The notes beneath the pieces were generated by a model. The model saw only the letters and a program-made list of their open reading frames with translations. It did no database searches and was not told the origin of the DNA. A stretch of 64,000 nt of DNA. Source: Roseomonas sp. (GTDB taxonomy: Bacteria > Pseudomonadota > Alphaproteobacteria > Acetobacterales > Acetobacteraceae). Below are positions 18,101 through 26,624 of the stretch, piece after piece. Numbering within the stretch: the stretch's first letter is position 1; every line of letters begins with the position of its first letter. A program made the position numbers and the translations under genes. Location of the stretch: contig JADCFA010000021.1 in NCBI GenBank assembly GCA_020249775.1, positions 248,001-312,000 of the forward strand. Direction: 5' to 3'.

Positions 18101-20254
18101 GCGCCCGCCGGGCTCCGCTATCGCCAGCGTGACATTCGCCTTGATGGGCAGCGTTGTGTCTGGTGCGCGCGGCAGCGTTAATGCAACAACACCGCGCCCT
18201 TCACGATCCAGCGGCGGGATTTCCTGCGTGATCAAATCAGGCGCGAAGCTTTCATCCTGCAAACCAAAGCGCCAGCCGCGCCAGGCTTCAAAAGGCTCGG
18301 GGTCCGGCAGCAGGCGAATCTCGGCATTGCCCGTGAGCCCAGCGCCCGGCGCGCCATACAGAAAGCGCGCGCTGATCGGCAGGTTGAGCGCATTCGCGCC
18401 CGGCACCAAAGGCCCAGGCGCCGGCCCGGCGGTGACTTCCAAGCCTTCCGGCACAAAGGCATCCACGCGGAATTGCGCGCGCCCAATCGGCGGCAGGGCA
18501 GGATCAGCGAGGGCTTCAATATTCCATTGCCCATAGACCGCGCCATCAGAAAGCCGAAGCGGCCAGGAAATGGCGCCCCCCATCAGGCGCGGCGGCGTGA
18601 TTTCCGCCGCGATCTGCCCATTAGGCCGCCGCAGCCGGAGCCTGACCGGCAAATCCTGCGGATTGCCAGCGGCATCGCGCAAAAGCCCCGTCAGATTGAC
18701 GGTCTCGCCTGGGCGATAAATGCCGCGATCAAGCCAGAGGAACGCATCAAGCGGGCCGGGATGCGCGCGGCCCGAGGCACCGCGATCCGATAGATCAAAA
18801 CTCGCCGCTTCAAGATTGAGCGCGGCAAGATCATCCGGCGCGTCGGCATGAATGGCGAAGGGCGCCAACGGCCCCTGCCCGCGCAGTAATGCAAGTGGAA
18901 AACGCGCAAGCCCCGCTGCATCCGTGCGCGCTTCCGCCAGCACATCATTATTGCGCGCCATGAGTGTCACGCGCAGACCTGCTTTCACCTGCCCCGATTG
19001 AAAGCCGCGCGCCTGCACGGCAAGCCCATCCGCGCCGCGCCACGCGGTCAGCCCGATATCCGTGACGAAAAACGGAAAGGCAGCGGCGGCGCCGTCACCG
19101 CGGCGGGTTTCACCTTGCCGGGCGGAGAGCACGTAAAGCCCCGGTGCGGCATCGCGCAGCAGATCAGCAAGCGGCAGCGCATGGCGAGTCAAGCGATTGG
19201 GCGCACCGCCCTGCAAGGCGGCACTGCCTTCCCACAGCACGCGCCCGCTTTGTTCGCCGATATATTGCGCCATCCATTGATCCAAAGCCTCACCCGGACG
19301 CCAGCGTTCGCGGAGCGTGATCAGGTTGCGCTCGGAAAGGCGGATCAGGCGAAGCTGCAGATTTTCGATATTGATCGTCGCCACACCAAGCCGCGGCGCC
19401 TGACCGCGTGGCAGAATGAAGGCGCGGTTTTCGAAAACAATGCGCGCTTCGCGATTCGGCATGGCGATAGCAAGCGGCGTATCGGCGCGCAGATTGCCGC
19501 CTTCACCCGGCAGGCCCGCGCGCAGAATCAGCCGCGTGGTCTGGCCCCAGGGCAGGCCGCCCACGCAAAGCTGATCGGCTTCTCGTTCGATGGTGAGGTT
19601 GGGCAGGGCCGGGTCAGCGCGCACCCAATCTTCCGCGCGCCAATCGCTGCGCCGCGCGGGCGGGATGGTGAAGGTGATGCAGGCGCGCGCGGGTTCGGCA
19701 TCCGGTTCGGGGTTCACGCGCCGCACCAGCATGCCAGCGGCGCGGCGCGCGGTATCAAGCGCTGCCTTGTGGCGGGCATCATTGGGTAGGCGTTCCACGA
19801 CGGCTTCAAGCGCTTCCACCTGTTGCGCGAGGCGATCCTGCCGGCGCAGCGCTTCGGCAATCAGCAGCAGCGGGGGGACTTCGGGTTCTCCACCTGGGGC
19901 GAATTGAAAGGCGCGCCAGGCGGCTTGCAGGGCGCGGCTGTTTTCGGGCGGTGTGCGGGCAAGCTGCGCTTCAGCAAGCGCCAACCAATGATCGGCATTG
20001 CTATTGCCAAGCCCGATGCGTTCTTCCAGGGCAGTGGCAGCGGCGGCGAAATCCCGCCGCGCTGTCGCATCTTGCGCACGGCGTTCTGCGGCGGCGCGCT
20101 GTTGCGGCGTACCACCGGCAGGGAACCGGCGTTGCAGGCTTTGCTGATAGGCGCCGGATTCCTGCGACAGGCCTGGCAAATCAAAGCCCTGCGCCCCCGC
20201 ATGCATAGGGGCAAGGGCCAAGAGCAGTATCAGCAAAAGGCGCGGCAGCTTCAT
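15143..20254 (-). CDS. Bacterial alpha-2-macroglobulin family protein (YfhM-like)
   Basis: The 1703-residue protein starts at ATG 20254 with a signal peptide (MKLPRLLLILLLALAP... AGAQ). Many beta-rich macroglobulin domains follow, with a MG/bait-region centre. The thioester motif CLEQ is at residues 1271-1274, followed by the alpha-alpha toroid complement-like domain and a receptor-binding-like C-terminal domain. The family traps attacking proteases in the periplasm. There is no lipobox cysteine, so it is probably soluble rather than inner-membrane-anchored. The usual partner gene, pbpC, is not adjacent but lies about 21 kb away at 41.5 kb. The extra 8 codons in the track have no support. Confidence 0.92.
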   Translation of the reverse strand: MKLPRLLLILLLALAPMHAGAQGFDLPGLSQESGAYQQSLQRRFPAGGTPQQRAAAERRAQDATARRDFAAAATALEERIGLGNSNADHWLALAEAQLARTPPENSRALQAAWRAFQFAPGGEPEVPPLLLIAEALRRQDRLAQQVEALEAVVERLPNDARHKAALDTARRAAGMLVRRVNPEPDAEPARACITFTIPPARRSDWRAEDWVRADPALPNLTIEREADQLCVGGLPWGQTTRLILRAGLPGEGGNLRADTPLAIAMPNREARIVFENRAFILPRGQAPRLGVATINIENLQLRLIRLSERNLITLRERWRPGEALDQWMAQYIGEQSGRVLWEGSAALQGGAPNRLTRHALPLADLLRDAAPGLYVLSARQGETRRGDGAAAAFPFFVTDIGLTAWRGADGLAVQARGFQSGQVKAGLRVTLMARNNDVLAEARTDAAGLARFPLALLRGQGPLAPFAIHADAPDDLAALNLEAASFDLSDRGASGRAHPGPLDAFLWLDRGIYRPGETVNLTGLLRDAAGNPQDLPVRLRLRRPNGQIAAEITPPRLMGGAISWPLRLSDGAVYGQWNIEALADPALPPIGRAQFRVDAFVPEGLEVTAGPAPGPLVPGANALNLPISARFLYGAPGAGLTGNAEIRLLPDPEPFEAWRGWRFGLQDESFAPDLITQEIPPLDREGRGVVALTLPRAPDTTLPIKANVTLAIAEPGGRESRARIAVPVRAAGLFPVLRPAFQGDAIDAGAEAAFDIAAVAPDGSAAPARLRLRLLRERPDWRLVMRDSIARFETVWRDEPVDAAELTINPAAPTRFARSLPFGRYRLEIADADGLGMVSYRFRAGWAGVESAEIPDRIDVAAERRNFASGEVARLRITPPFAGPATVAVLTDRLVSLREITLSEAGTDIEVPVDSAWGPGAYITITAYRPGEARDGRPGRALGLAWIGLDPAPRRLEVTISAPERIRPRQRVEIPIRIAEARGEAMVTLAAVDEGILRLTGFASPDPGAHFLGKRALGVDIRDDYGRLLAPAEGALALLRQGGDGGLAGMGIQPPQRLVSLFSGPVRVGADGAAVIALDVPDFAGELRLMAVAWEGARIGAASRAMTVRDQAVVEAALPRFLAPGDTARLPVLMHNIELPAGEIVAELSTEGAIAIEGPTRLAAQLATGERAAPATGLRAVAGGEGVLRLRLSGPQGFSLTRESRITIRPARPLLTDVQSAELPGGAEREVAPAFDRFIPGTARAELSLGAVVRYDAAAALRAVEAFPLACLEQSAARAIALSAGLFAPVGGADHAARLQAAVQAILDRQRFDGAFGLWSANAEAELWLTPFAVEALLRARSAGATLPEAALNDALRFLDDAVGDTGEATPEERAAQAYRLHALAMAGRVRLGAARRLMENAGDMPTPLSLAQLGAVFTRGGDRARAEQAFNAALSNLSRRWWSFDYGTAQRDALALASLLKESGLLGDRLAALMGALPGQNFTPENTSTQEQAWAVLAAARLGQGMRPIEASLDGVALPAAPVIVAPLAGAARLHNRGATTVWQMVATKGIPREAQPAARQGLRVTRHFHALDGSALNLDTLRAGDGFILLLEARADADDRHQLLLQQGLPAGWEITGRFGAGEVSGLPWLGALTAIDSQPALDDRFAAAVTLEGENRVARIAVRLRAVTAGSFELPGAEVRDMYRPAFFARQNTGRIAIQP

Positions 20255-20311
20255 CGGGGGGTTCCTCGCCAAAGGCATGGCAACTTATCGCATGTTACGC
20301 GGTGGTATGCA

Positions 20312-21718
20312 TCATGGGGCTTTATGCCCAGAAACCTCTGCCCCCGCATCTCGGCTGAGCGCGGCAAGCATGGGAATGGACAGAAGCGTGACCGCAGCCG
20401 CCACCAGGAAGCCGGTGGAGAAATCAGTCAGCGCAAGCTCCGCCCGGCCCGCGATCAGGCGCGATGCCTCCAGCGTCGCGGTTGCCAGCACGACACCAAG
20501 CGCAGGCGATAATTGTTGCAGCGTGCTGTAAAAACTGGTCGCGGCTGAAAGCTTTTCCGCCGGCACATCGGCAAATACCAGCGTATTAAGCGCGGTGAAT
20601 TGCAGGCTGCGGAATAGGCCACCGCAAGCGAGCAGCAGGAAAATCGCCGCCGCCGGCCAGGCGGGATTGGGCAAGCCCAGCAGCGCAATCCCGGCTGATG
20701 CCAAAACGCCATTGATCAGCAAAGCGTTACGAAAGCCAAAGCGCTTCAGCAGCGGGCGCACCAAAGGCTTCATGGTGAAGGCGCCAAGCGCGGTCGCGAA
20801 GGAGATCAGCCCGCTTTCGGAAGCAGACATGCCAAAGCCAATTTGCAGCATGATGGGCACCAGAAAGGGCACCGCGCCGGCACCCACGCGAAACAGGCTG
20901 CCGAAAAGTGCTGGCTGGCGAAAGGTTGGGATTTTGAGCAGCGCGATATCAATCGCCGGCCGCGGCGCGCGGCGGCAATGGAAATAGGCCACAACACCAA
21001 TCAGCAACCCAGCGCATAGCGCAACCCAAGGCCAAGGGTCCGCCACCACATGCCGGCCCACGGTTTCCAGCCCGAACATGCCAAGCGCCAAGGCAAGCCC
21101 CACCAGCGCGAGGCCAAGTATATCCGGTCGCCCCGGATTGCTTGGTGGAATGGCGGGAATTTTCCACGCCACCAGCAAGAAGCCGATCAGCCCGATTGGC
21201 ACATTGATCCAGAATACCGCGCGCCAACCGAAAAGATCAGTCAATATGCCACCAAGCGGCGGGCCAGTGACCGGTCCAAGTAGCGCCGGCATGGTGAGCC
21301 AAGCCATGGCGGAAAGCAGTTCTTCCTTGCGCACGCCACGCAGCAGCAATAGCCGCCCAACCGGGAACATCATCGCACCCCCCGCACCTTGCAGGATGCG
21401 AAAGGCGATCAGGTCTTCCAACCCGCGCGCCTGGCCGGACAGTGCAGAGGCCACAACAAAAACAATAATCGCCAGCATGAAAACGCGCTTGGCGCCGAAG
21501 CGATCCGCAATCCAGCTTGAGAAGGGAATGAAGACCGTGAGTGCCACCAGATACGACGTGATGGCCGCCCCCAGCCGCGCCGGGTCTTCACCCATATCGC
21601 GCGCCATGCTGGGCAGCGCGGTGGCGACCACGGCGCTATCCAGGTTTTGCATGAGCAGCGCAGAGGCGACAATCAACGCAATGACGCGGTGATTGGCATG
21701 GGCTGCGGGTTGTTCCAT
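20312..21718 (-). CDS. MFS drug transporter, DHA2 / EmrB-QacA type
   Basis: The 468-residue, hydrophobic protein has about 14 predicted membrane spans. Family motifs include DSAVVATALPSMARDM in the first span region, SSWIADRFGAKRVF (motif A), and ILQGAGGAMMFPVGR, followed by GPVTGPPLGGILTD (motif C of antiporters). DHA2 proteins export drugs or hydrophobic compounds using the proton gradient. It lies 11 bp after the quinone-oxidoreductase-type gene on the same strand, so it may be co-transcribed with the two oxidoreductases and the TTT receptor upstream. Confidence 0.9.
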   Translation of the reverse strand: MEQPAAHANHRVIALIVASALLMQNLDSAVVATALPSMARDMGEDPARLGAAITSYLVALTVFIPFSSWIADRFGAKRVFMLAIIVFVVASALSGQARGLEDLIAFRILQGAGGAMMFPVGRLLLLRGVRKEELLSAMAWLTMPALLGPVTGPPLGGILTDLFGWRAVFWINVPIGLIGFLLVAWKIPAIPPSNPGRPDILGLALVGLALALGMFGLETVGRHVVADPWPWVALCAGLLIGVVAYFHCRRAPRPAIDIALLKIPTFRQPALFGSLFRVGAGAVPFLVPIMLQIGFGMSASESGLISFATALGAFTMKPLVRPLLKRFGFRNALLINGVLASAGIALLGLPNPAWPAAAIFLLLACGGLFRSLQFTALNTLVFADVPAEKLSAATSFYSTLQQLSPALGVVLATATLEASRLIAGRAELALTDFSTGFLVAAAVTLLSIPMLAALSRDAGAEVSGHKAP

Positions 21719-21729
21719 TATGCGCGGCT

Positions 21730-22722
21730 TCAGGGGCGCAGGATCACGCGGCCGGCGCTGCGCCTCGCTGAAACCTCATCCATCGCTTCTCGGAATTGCT
21801 CCAGCGGATAGGCCGCGTGGATCTCGGGCTTCAGCGCGCCTTGCTGCCACCAAACCATCAATTGATCCCAAAGCGCGCGCGCGGCGGCCGCGTGACCCCG
21901 CCGGCCATCGCCCGGGGACCAGCCGACATAGGTGCCCCAATTCACGCCAATCACGCCGATATTCTTGAGGAGCAAGATATTGGTTTGCAGTGTTGGAATG
22001 CCGCCACCGGCGAAGCCAACCACAACAAGATTGCCACCATCCGCCAGGCAGCGCAGGCTTTCATCAAAGGCCGGGCCGCCAATGGTATCCACTAGGCAAT
22101 CCACGCCGCGCCCACCCGTGGCAGCGCGCACCGCGTCGCGAAAGGGTGCCGCGCTATCCAGCACCACATCGGCGCCGCGGGCGCGCAGCATCTCATGCTT
22201 CGCCGCGCCCGCACGTGCAATCACCTTCGCGCCACAGGCCTTGGCAATTTCAACAGCGGCTAAACCCACCCCGCCCGCTGCGCCATGCACCAACACCCGG
22301 TCGCCGGCCTTGATTCGGCCGCGCCAGAGCAGCGCCGCGCCGGCAGTTGGATAGGAAATCGGGAAAGCGATAGCGGGTTCCAGTGGCAGGCCATCAGGAA
22401 TGGCGATGGTGTGGATATCATCGGCTACGGCTTCTTCCGCCATGCCGCCCCAATCAACCACAGCGAAAACCCGCGTACCCGGCGGCGGCGCATCTGCATC
22501 AGGTGCCGCTTCCAGCACGGTGCCCACAATCTCCGTCCCCGGCGTGAAGGGCAAAGGCGGTTTGCGTTGATATTTTCCTGCCACCACCAATTGTGTCGCG
22601 AAGGAAACCCCCGCCGCTGCCACTTTTATCCGCACACTGCGCGGACGAAGCGCCGGGCGCGGCACATCCCTGATTTCAAGCTCCGCGAAATTCCGCCAGC
22701 TTTCGCAAATGATCGCGCGCAT
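21730..22722 (-). CDS. NADPH:quinone oxidoreductase family protein (zinc-independent MDR)
   Basis: The 330-residue MDR-superfamily protein has a GroES-like N-terminal domain (about 1-120) and a Rossmann domain whose nucleotide motif is HGAAGGVGLAAVEIA (about 145-159). The structural zinc cysteines of alcohol dehydrogenases are absent, which favours the quinone oxidoreductase/enoyl reductase group. The ATG shares one base with the stop of the preceding GMC gene (TAATG), indicating translational coupling. Its electron acceptor is unknown. Confidence 0.88.
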   Translation of the reverse strand: MRAIICESWRNFAELEIRDVPRPALRPRSVRIKVAAAGVSFATQLVVAGKYQRKPPLPFTPGTEIVGTVLEAAPDADAPPPGTRVFAVVDWGGMAEEAVADDIHTIAIPDGLPLEPAIAFPISYPTAGAALLWRGRIKAGDRVLVHGAAGGVGLAAVEIAKACGAKVIARAGAAKHEMLRARGADVVLDSAAPFRDAVRAATGGRGVDCLVDTIGGPAFDESLRCLADGGNLVVVGFAGGGIPTLQTNILLLKNIGVIGVNWGTYVGWSPGDGRRGHAAAARALWDQLMVWWQQGALKPEIHAAYPLEQFREAMDEVSARRSAGRVILRP

Positions 22723-24314
22723 TACGCGGCCTCATCCTGCATGATCATATCCGCGCCCTTTTCGCCAATCATGATGGTCGGCACATTGGTATTGCCGGTG
22801 GTGAGTGTTGGCATGATGGACGCATCAATCACCCGCAAGCCCGCAATGCCACGCAACCGAAGCCGGCTATCCACCACACTGCCGGGGTCTTCACCCATGC
22901 GGCAGGTGCCGACCGGGTGATAAATGGTGGTGCCATATTGGCGGGCGAAGGCGAGCAATTCATCATCGCTCTGCACCTCTGGCCCCGGCAGCAATTCCCT
23001 CACGCTATAGGGCGTGATGGCGGCTTGCGCGAAAATATGGCGCACCATGCGCAGCCCGCGGGCGAGCAATTCCTGATCGCTCCGCGCCGATAGATAATTC
23101 GGCCGGATCGCTGGCCTTTCAAACGGGTCAGCGGATTTCGCCATGACGGTGCCGCGGCTATCGGGCTTCACCGGACAAATGGCGCAAGTCATGCCGGGTT
23201 CTTTTTCAAGCACGCCGAATTGACCAAGCGCGTAGCTCGCGGGCGTGAACAGCAATTGCAGATCGGGGCTCGCAAGCCCTTCACGCGAGCGCGCGAAAAC
23301 CTGCGCCGTGGTCACACCAAAGGTCAGCGCGCCATTACCAACCGTGAAGAACCGCGCCACCTGTTCCACCAGGCGCAACCCACGCGCCAATTGATTGGTG
23401 CTGATACTATCCTTCACACGATGCTGCACGCGCGTGACGTAATGATCCTGCAAATTCGCGCCCACCTGGGGCATATCCTGCACAACCTCGATCCCCAGCG
23501 CGCGCAAATGCTCGGACGGACCAATACCCGAGATTTGCAGCACATGCGGCGAATTCACGGCACCTCCGGATAGGATCACTTCCCGCCGTGCTCGGATTTG
23601 CTTGAGCGTCCCGCCCTGGCGAAACTCCGCGCCCACGCAGCGCTTGCCGTCAAACAAAAGCCGCGTGACCTGGGCTTCGGTTTCCACCTGCACCTTGTCA
23701 CCAGCCTGCGCCAGATAGGTGCGGGCGGTGGAACCGCGCCAGCGGCTAATCCGCGTCATTTGCGAATAGCCGACACCTTCCTGTTCAACGCCATTCAAAT
23801 CCTGGCGGAAGACATGCCCCGCCTGCTGCGCCGCTTCGATGAAGCGATGCGTGAGCGGCAGGATGGTGCGGTAATCTTCCACCTGCAAAGGCCCATCCTG
23901 ACCGCGCACGGCCGGGTCGCCGCCATTGCGATAGGTTTCGCTGCGGCGAAATAGCGGCAGCACCTCCTCATAACTCCAACCGCGGCAGCCCATTTGTGCC
24001 CAAAGATCGAAATCAGCCGGATTGCCGCGCACATAAAGCATGCCGTTGATGGAGGATGTGCCGCCCAAAGTCCGCCCGCGCGGCCAGCGGATTTCGCGGT
24101 TATTGGCACCTGATTCGGTTTCCGTCGTGTAGCCCCAATTCACCAGCTTCTGATTTTGCATCAGCTTCAGCATGCCGGCGGGGATATGGATCCATGGGTG
24201 CCGATCCTTTGGCCCGGCTTCCAACAGCGTCACGCGCCGCCCTGCCATGCCAAGGCGGCTTGCTACCACGCAGCCGGCGGAACCGGCGCCAATCACCAGA
24301 TAATCCGTTTCCAT
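22722..24314 (-). CDS. GMC family FAD-dependent oxidoreductase (choline/alcohol dehydrogenase-like)
   Basis: The product is 530 residues from ATG 24314, where the FAD-binding motif begins (DYLVIGAGSAGCVVASRL). GMC signatures are present: GRTLGGTSSINGMLYVRG (PS00623-like) and SGGAVNSPHVLQISGIG (PS00624-like). The C-terminal catalytic histidine is in TIYHPVGTCRMG. Such enzymes oxidise alcohols to aldehydes. It starts 11 bp after the TTT receptor stop and is coupled to the downstream quinone oxidoreductase. The solute imported through the TTT system may therefore be an alcohol-bearing acid, but this is only inference. Confidence 0.92.
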   Translation of the reverse strand: METDYLVIGAGSAGCVVASRLGMAGRRVTLLEAGPKDRHPWIHIPAGMLKLMQNQKLVNWGYTTETESGANNREIRWPRGRTLGGTSSINGMLYVRGNPADFDLWAQMGCRGWSYEEVLPLFRRSETYRNGGDPAVRGQDGPLQVEDYRTILPLTHRFIEAAQQAGHVFRQDLNGVEQEGVGYSQMTRISRWRGSTARTYLAQAGDKVQVETEAQVTRLLFDGKRCVGAEFRQGGTLKQIRARREVILSGGAVNSPHVLQISGIGPSEHLRALGIEVVQDMPQVGANLQDHYVTRVQHRVKDSISTNQLARGLRLVEQVARFFTVGNGALTFGVTTAQVFARSREGLASPDLQLLFTPASYALGQFGVLEKEPGMTCAICPVKPDSRGTVMAKSADPFERPAIRPNYLSARSDQELLARGLRMVRHIFAQAAITPYSVRELLPGPEVQSDDELLAFARQYGTTIYHPVGTCRMGEDPGSVVDSRLRLRGIAGLRVIDASIMPTLTTGNTNVPTIMIGEKGADMIMQDEAA

Positions 24315-24325
24315 CTGAGTCACCT

Positions 24326-25291
24326 TCAATCCAGCTTTATTTTCGCATCGCGCACCAACTTGCCCCAACGATCATATTCGGCGCGGACAAAACGCGCATA
24401 ATCTTCCGGGCTATCGGCCACGGGCTCCGCACCCAAAGCATCAAAGCGCGCCCGCGTTTCGGGGTTGCGTGCGGCGCTGGCAACCGCTTGCTGCAAGCGC
24501 GCGATGTTGTTGGGCGGCGTGCGCGCCGGCGCCCAAATGCCGTACCAGGTGGAGATTTCGTAGCCAGGTACGCCGGCTTCAGCGATGGTTGGCAAATCCG
24601 GGAAGGGCGCGATGCGATTGCGCGTGGTGACACCCAGCGCGCGCAAGCGCCCGTCACGCACGGCGCCTGCGCTGGCGGGGACAGAATCAAACATCGCCTG
24701 TACCGTGCCGGCGATCAGATCCTGCCCCGCCGGGCCGCTGCCACGATAGGGCACATGCACCAGATCGGTTCCAGTCATCAGCCTGAACAATTCCCCCGCC
24801 AGATGTGGCGCACCACCTTGAGAAGACGATGCATAGGCAATCCGCCCCGGATTGGCGCGCGCATAGGCGATGAATTCCGCAACACTGCGCACCGGTAGCG
24901 CCGGGTTCACCACCAGCCAAAGCGGCACGGCAGCGATATTCGTGACCGGCGCGAAATCCGCCAGCACATCAATCGGCATATTGGGCGTGAGATGCGGCAC
25001 AATCACATGGGCCGAGGCATTGACCAGAAAAGTGCTGCCATCAGGCGCGGCGCGCGCCGCTTGCTCGGACCCGATCAGCCCATTGGCGCCGGCGCGATTT
25101 TCCACCACGAAAGGCTGACCAAGCGGGCCTTGCACGGCTTGCGCGACAATGCGGCCCATAATGTCGGTTGGCCCACCCGGCGGATAGGGCACAATGAAGC
25201 GCACCGGGCGGCTTGGCCATTCCGGCGTCTGTGCGCGCGCGGCAAATGGCAGCAAGGCGCCTGCAAGCGCGGCGCGGCGGGTGATCCTCAT
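24326..25291 (-). CDS. TTT substrate-binding protein, Bug/TctC family
   Basis: The 321-residue periplasmic receptor has a short signal peptide with a twin-arginine-like start (MRITRRAALAGALLPF... ARAQ). Bug motifs FIVPYPPGGPTDIMGR and VVENRAGANG are visible. An AAGGGG-type Shine-Dalgarno precedes the ATG. It leads the minus-strand unit receptor, GMC oxidoreductase, quinone oxidoreductase, MFS, and is divergent from a CoA-transferase gene with 67 bp between. No TctA/TctB is present. It is only distantly similar to the receptor at 5.5 kb. Confidence 0.93.
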   Translation of the reverse strand: MRITRRAALAGALLPFAARAQTPEWPSRPVRFIVPYPPGGPTDIMGRIVAQAVQGPLGQPFVVENRAGANGLIGSEQAARAAPDGSTFLVNASAHVIVPHLTPNMPIDVLADFAPVTNIAAVPLWLVVNPALPVRSVAEFIAYARANPGRIAYASSSQGGAPHLAGELFRLMTGTDLVHVPYRGSGPAGQDLIAGTVQAMFDSVPASAGAVRDGRLRALGVTTRNRIAPFPDLPTIAEAGVPGYEISTWYGIWAPARTPPNNIARLQQAVASAARNPETRARFDALGAEPVADSPEDYARFVRAEYDRWGKLVRDAKIKLD

Positions 25292-25358
25292 GGCTGGCCC
25301 CTTCCCTTATTCAGGTTTGGCGTCAGGATAGGCATGATTTGGCGCTGGAGGAAACGCG

Positions 25359-26471
25359 ATGAATGAAGCGATGCGGCCCTATAAGGGGCTTCGGGTGCTG
25401 GATGCCGGCCAGGGCATCGCCGGGCCCTATTGCGGCATGATGCTCGCCGCCTGCGGCGCTGATGTCATCAAGCTTGAACCACCCGAAGGCGATTGGTCGC
25501 GCGGGCTTGGCACGGCCAAGGAAACGGTTTCGGTCATGACGGTGTGTTTCAATCGCGGCAAACGTTCCGTGGTGCTGGATTTGAAATCGGAAGAAGGCAA
25601 GCGCGCTACCGCTGCCTTGGCGGCACAAGCCGATGTGCTGATTGAAGCCTTCCGCCCCGGCGTTGCCGCGCGCATCGGCCTCGGCCCGGAAAACGCCAAG
25701 CCGGATGCGGTGTGTCTTTCCATTTCCGGCTTTGGACAAAGCGGGCCCTATGCTGAGCGGCCCTGTACGGATTCCGTCGCCCAAGCTTTTTCCGGCTTTG
25801 TCAGCCTGAATGAGGGTGCGGATGGCGCGCCACATAAGGCCGGTGCCTTCATCGCTGATATGGCAACGGGGATTTATGCTTTTTCAGCCGTACAAGTCGC
25901 ACTCGCGGCGCGCGCGCAGGATAGCGCGCCGCGTCGCCGCGTGATTGACATGTCGCTGATGGCCGCGACGTCCAATCTGCTGACGCACCAGATCGGCGAA
26001 TGGGGCGTGCAGGGCAAATCAGCCGCACCGCCCAATGCGCCGGCCGGCGCCTATCGTGCCGCTGATGGTGGCTGGGTGATGATTACGCTGGTGCGTGAAG
26101 CGGAATGGCCGAAGCTATGCGGCGCGCTGGGTATTGCCGATATCGCCGCCGATCCGCGTTTTTTGAATTTCGATCTGCGCTGGCAGAATAGGGATGCGCT
26201 TTACGCCATGATACGCGCGGCCTTCCTGAAGAAGCCCGTTGCGGAATGGGTGACGATCCTACAGGGTGAAAGGCTGCTCGCTGACCGGGTGAATACGCCG
26301 CTTGATTGGTTGGCGAATGAACATGTGGTCGCCTATGGCGCCGCCGCGCGCATTCCGCAGCCGCAATTGGGCGCGGTGCCGCTGCCCATGCTGCCGGGGC
26401 TTGGCCATTTTGTGGCGGAAGCCCCGGCGCTTGGTCAGCACACCGCGGATGTGCTGGCCGAGTTGGGGTAA
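25359..26471 (+). CDS. CaiB/BaiF family (class III) CoA-transferase
   Basis: The 370-residue protein shows the class III CoA-transferase pattern: GLRVLDAGQGIAGPYCGMMLAACGADVIKLEPP at the N-terminus, DLKSEEGKRA, and the conserved ISGFGQSGPYAERP. The likely catalytic aspartate follows in GAFIADMATG. These enzymes move CoA between carboxylic acids through a glutamyl/aspartyl anhydride. A GGAGG Shine-Dalgarno precedes ATG 25359. It is divergent from a TTT receptor, consistent with activation of an imported carboxylate, but the substrate is not known. Confidence 0.9.
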   Translation: MNEAMRPYKGLRVLDAGQGIAGPYCGMMLAACGADVIKLEPPEGDWSRGLGTAKETVSVMTVCFNRGKRSVVLDLKSEEGKRATAALAAQADVLIEAFRPGVAARIGLGPENAKPDAVCLSISGFGQSGPYAERPCTDSVAQAFSGFVSLNEGADGAPHKAGAFIADMATGIYAFSAVQVALAARAQDSAPRRRVIDMSLMAATSNLLTHQIGEWGVQGKSAAPPNAPAGAYRAADGGWVMITLVREAEWPKLCGALGIADIAADPRFLNFDLRWQNRDALYAMIRAAFLKKPVAEWVTILQGERLLADRVNTPLDWLANEHVVAYGAAARIPQPQLGAVPLPMLPGLGHFVAEAPALGQHTADVLAELG

Positions 26472-26506
26472 GTACGCGTTCAAAGGATTATCGCAACCGA
26501 AAGCTA

Positions 26507-26615
26507 CGCCCGCCGCAGGCGGGCGCGAGCCCGAATGGGCGACGCCGCTTATGCGGCGAAGCCAAGCGCGCGGAGGCGCGCGCCGGCGTCTGAGGGCGGA
26601 TCGGTCACGATCCGC
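26507..26615. repeat. Cluster of five short palindromes between convergent genes
   Basis: Five consecutive inverted repeats fill about 110 bp. They are CGCCCGCC-gca-GGCGGGCG (26507-26525), GCCC-gaat-GGGC (26529-26540), CGCCGC-ttat-GCGGCG (26543-26558), GCGCGC-ggag-GCGCGC (26566-26581) and GCGGATCG-gtca-CGATCCGC (26596-26615). They lie between the convergent CoA-transferase and SMP-30 genes. The last hairpin could serve as a terminator for both, but none has a U tract. The density suggests a REP/BIME-like palindromic element rather than a simple terminator. Confidence 0.6.
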
Positions 26616-26624
26616 AACACAAGT

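Noticed and set aside
15543-19789. Several plus-strand ORFs of 100-350 residues across the macroglobulin gene
   Set aside because: All are Arg/Ala/Pro-rich shadows of the 1703-residue minus-strand gene.
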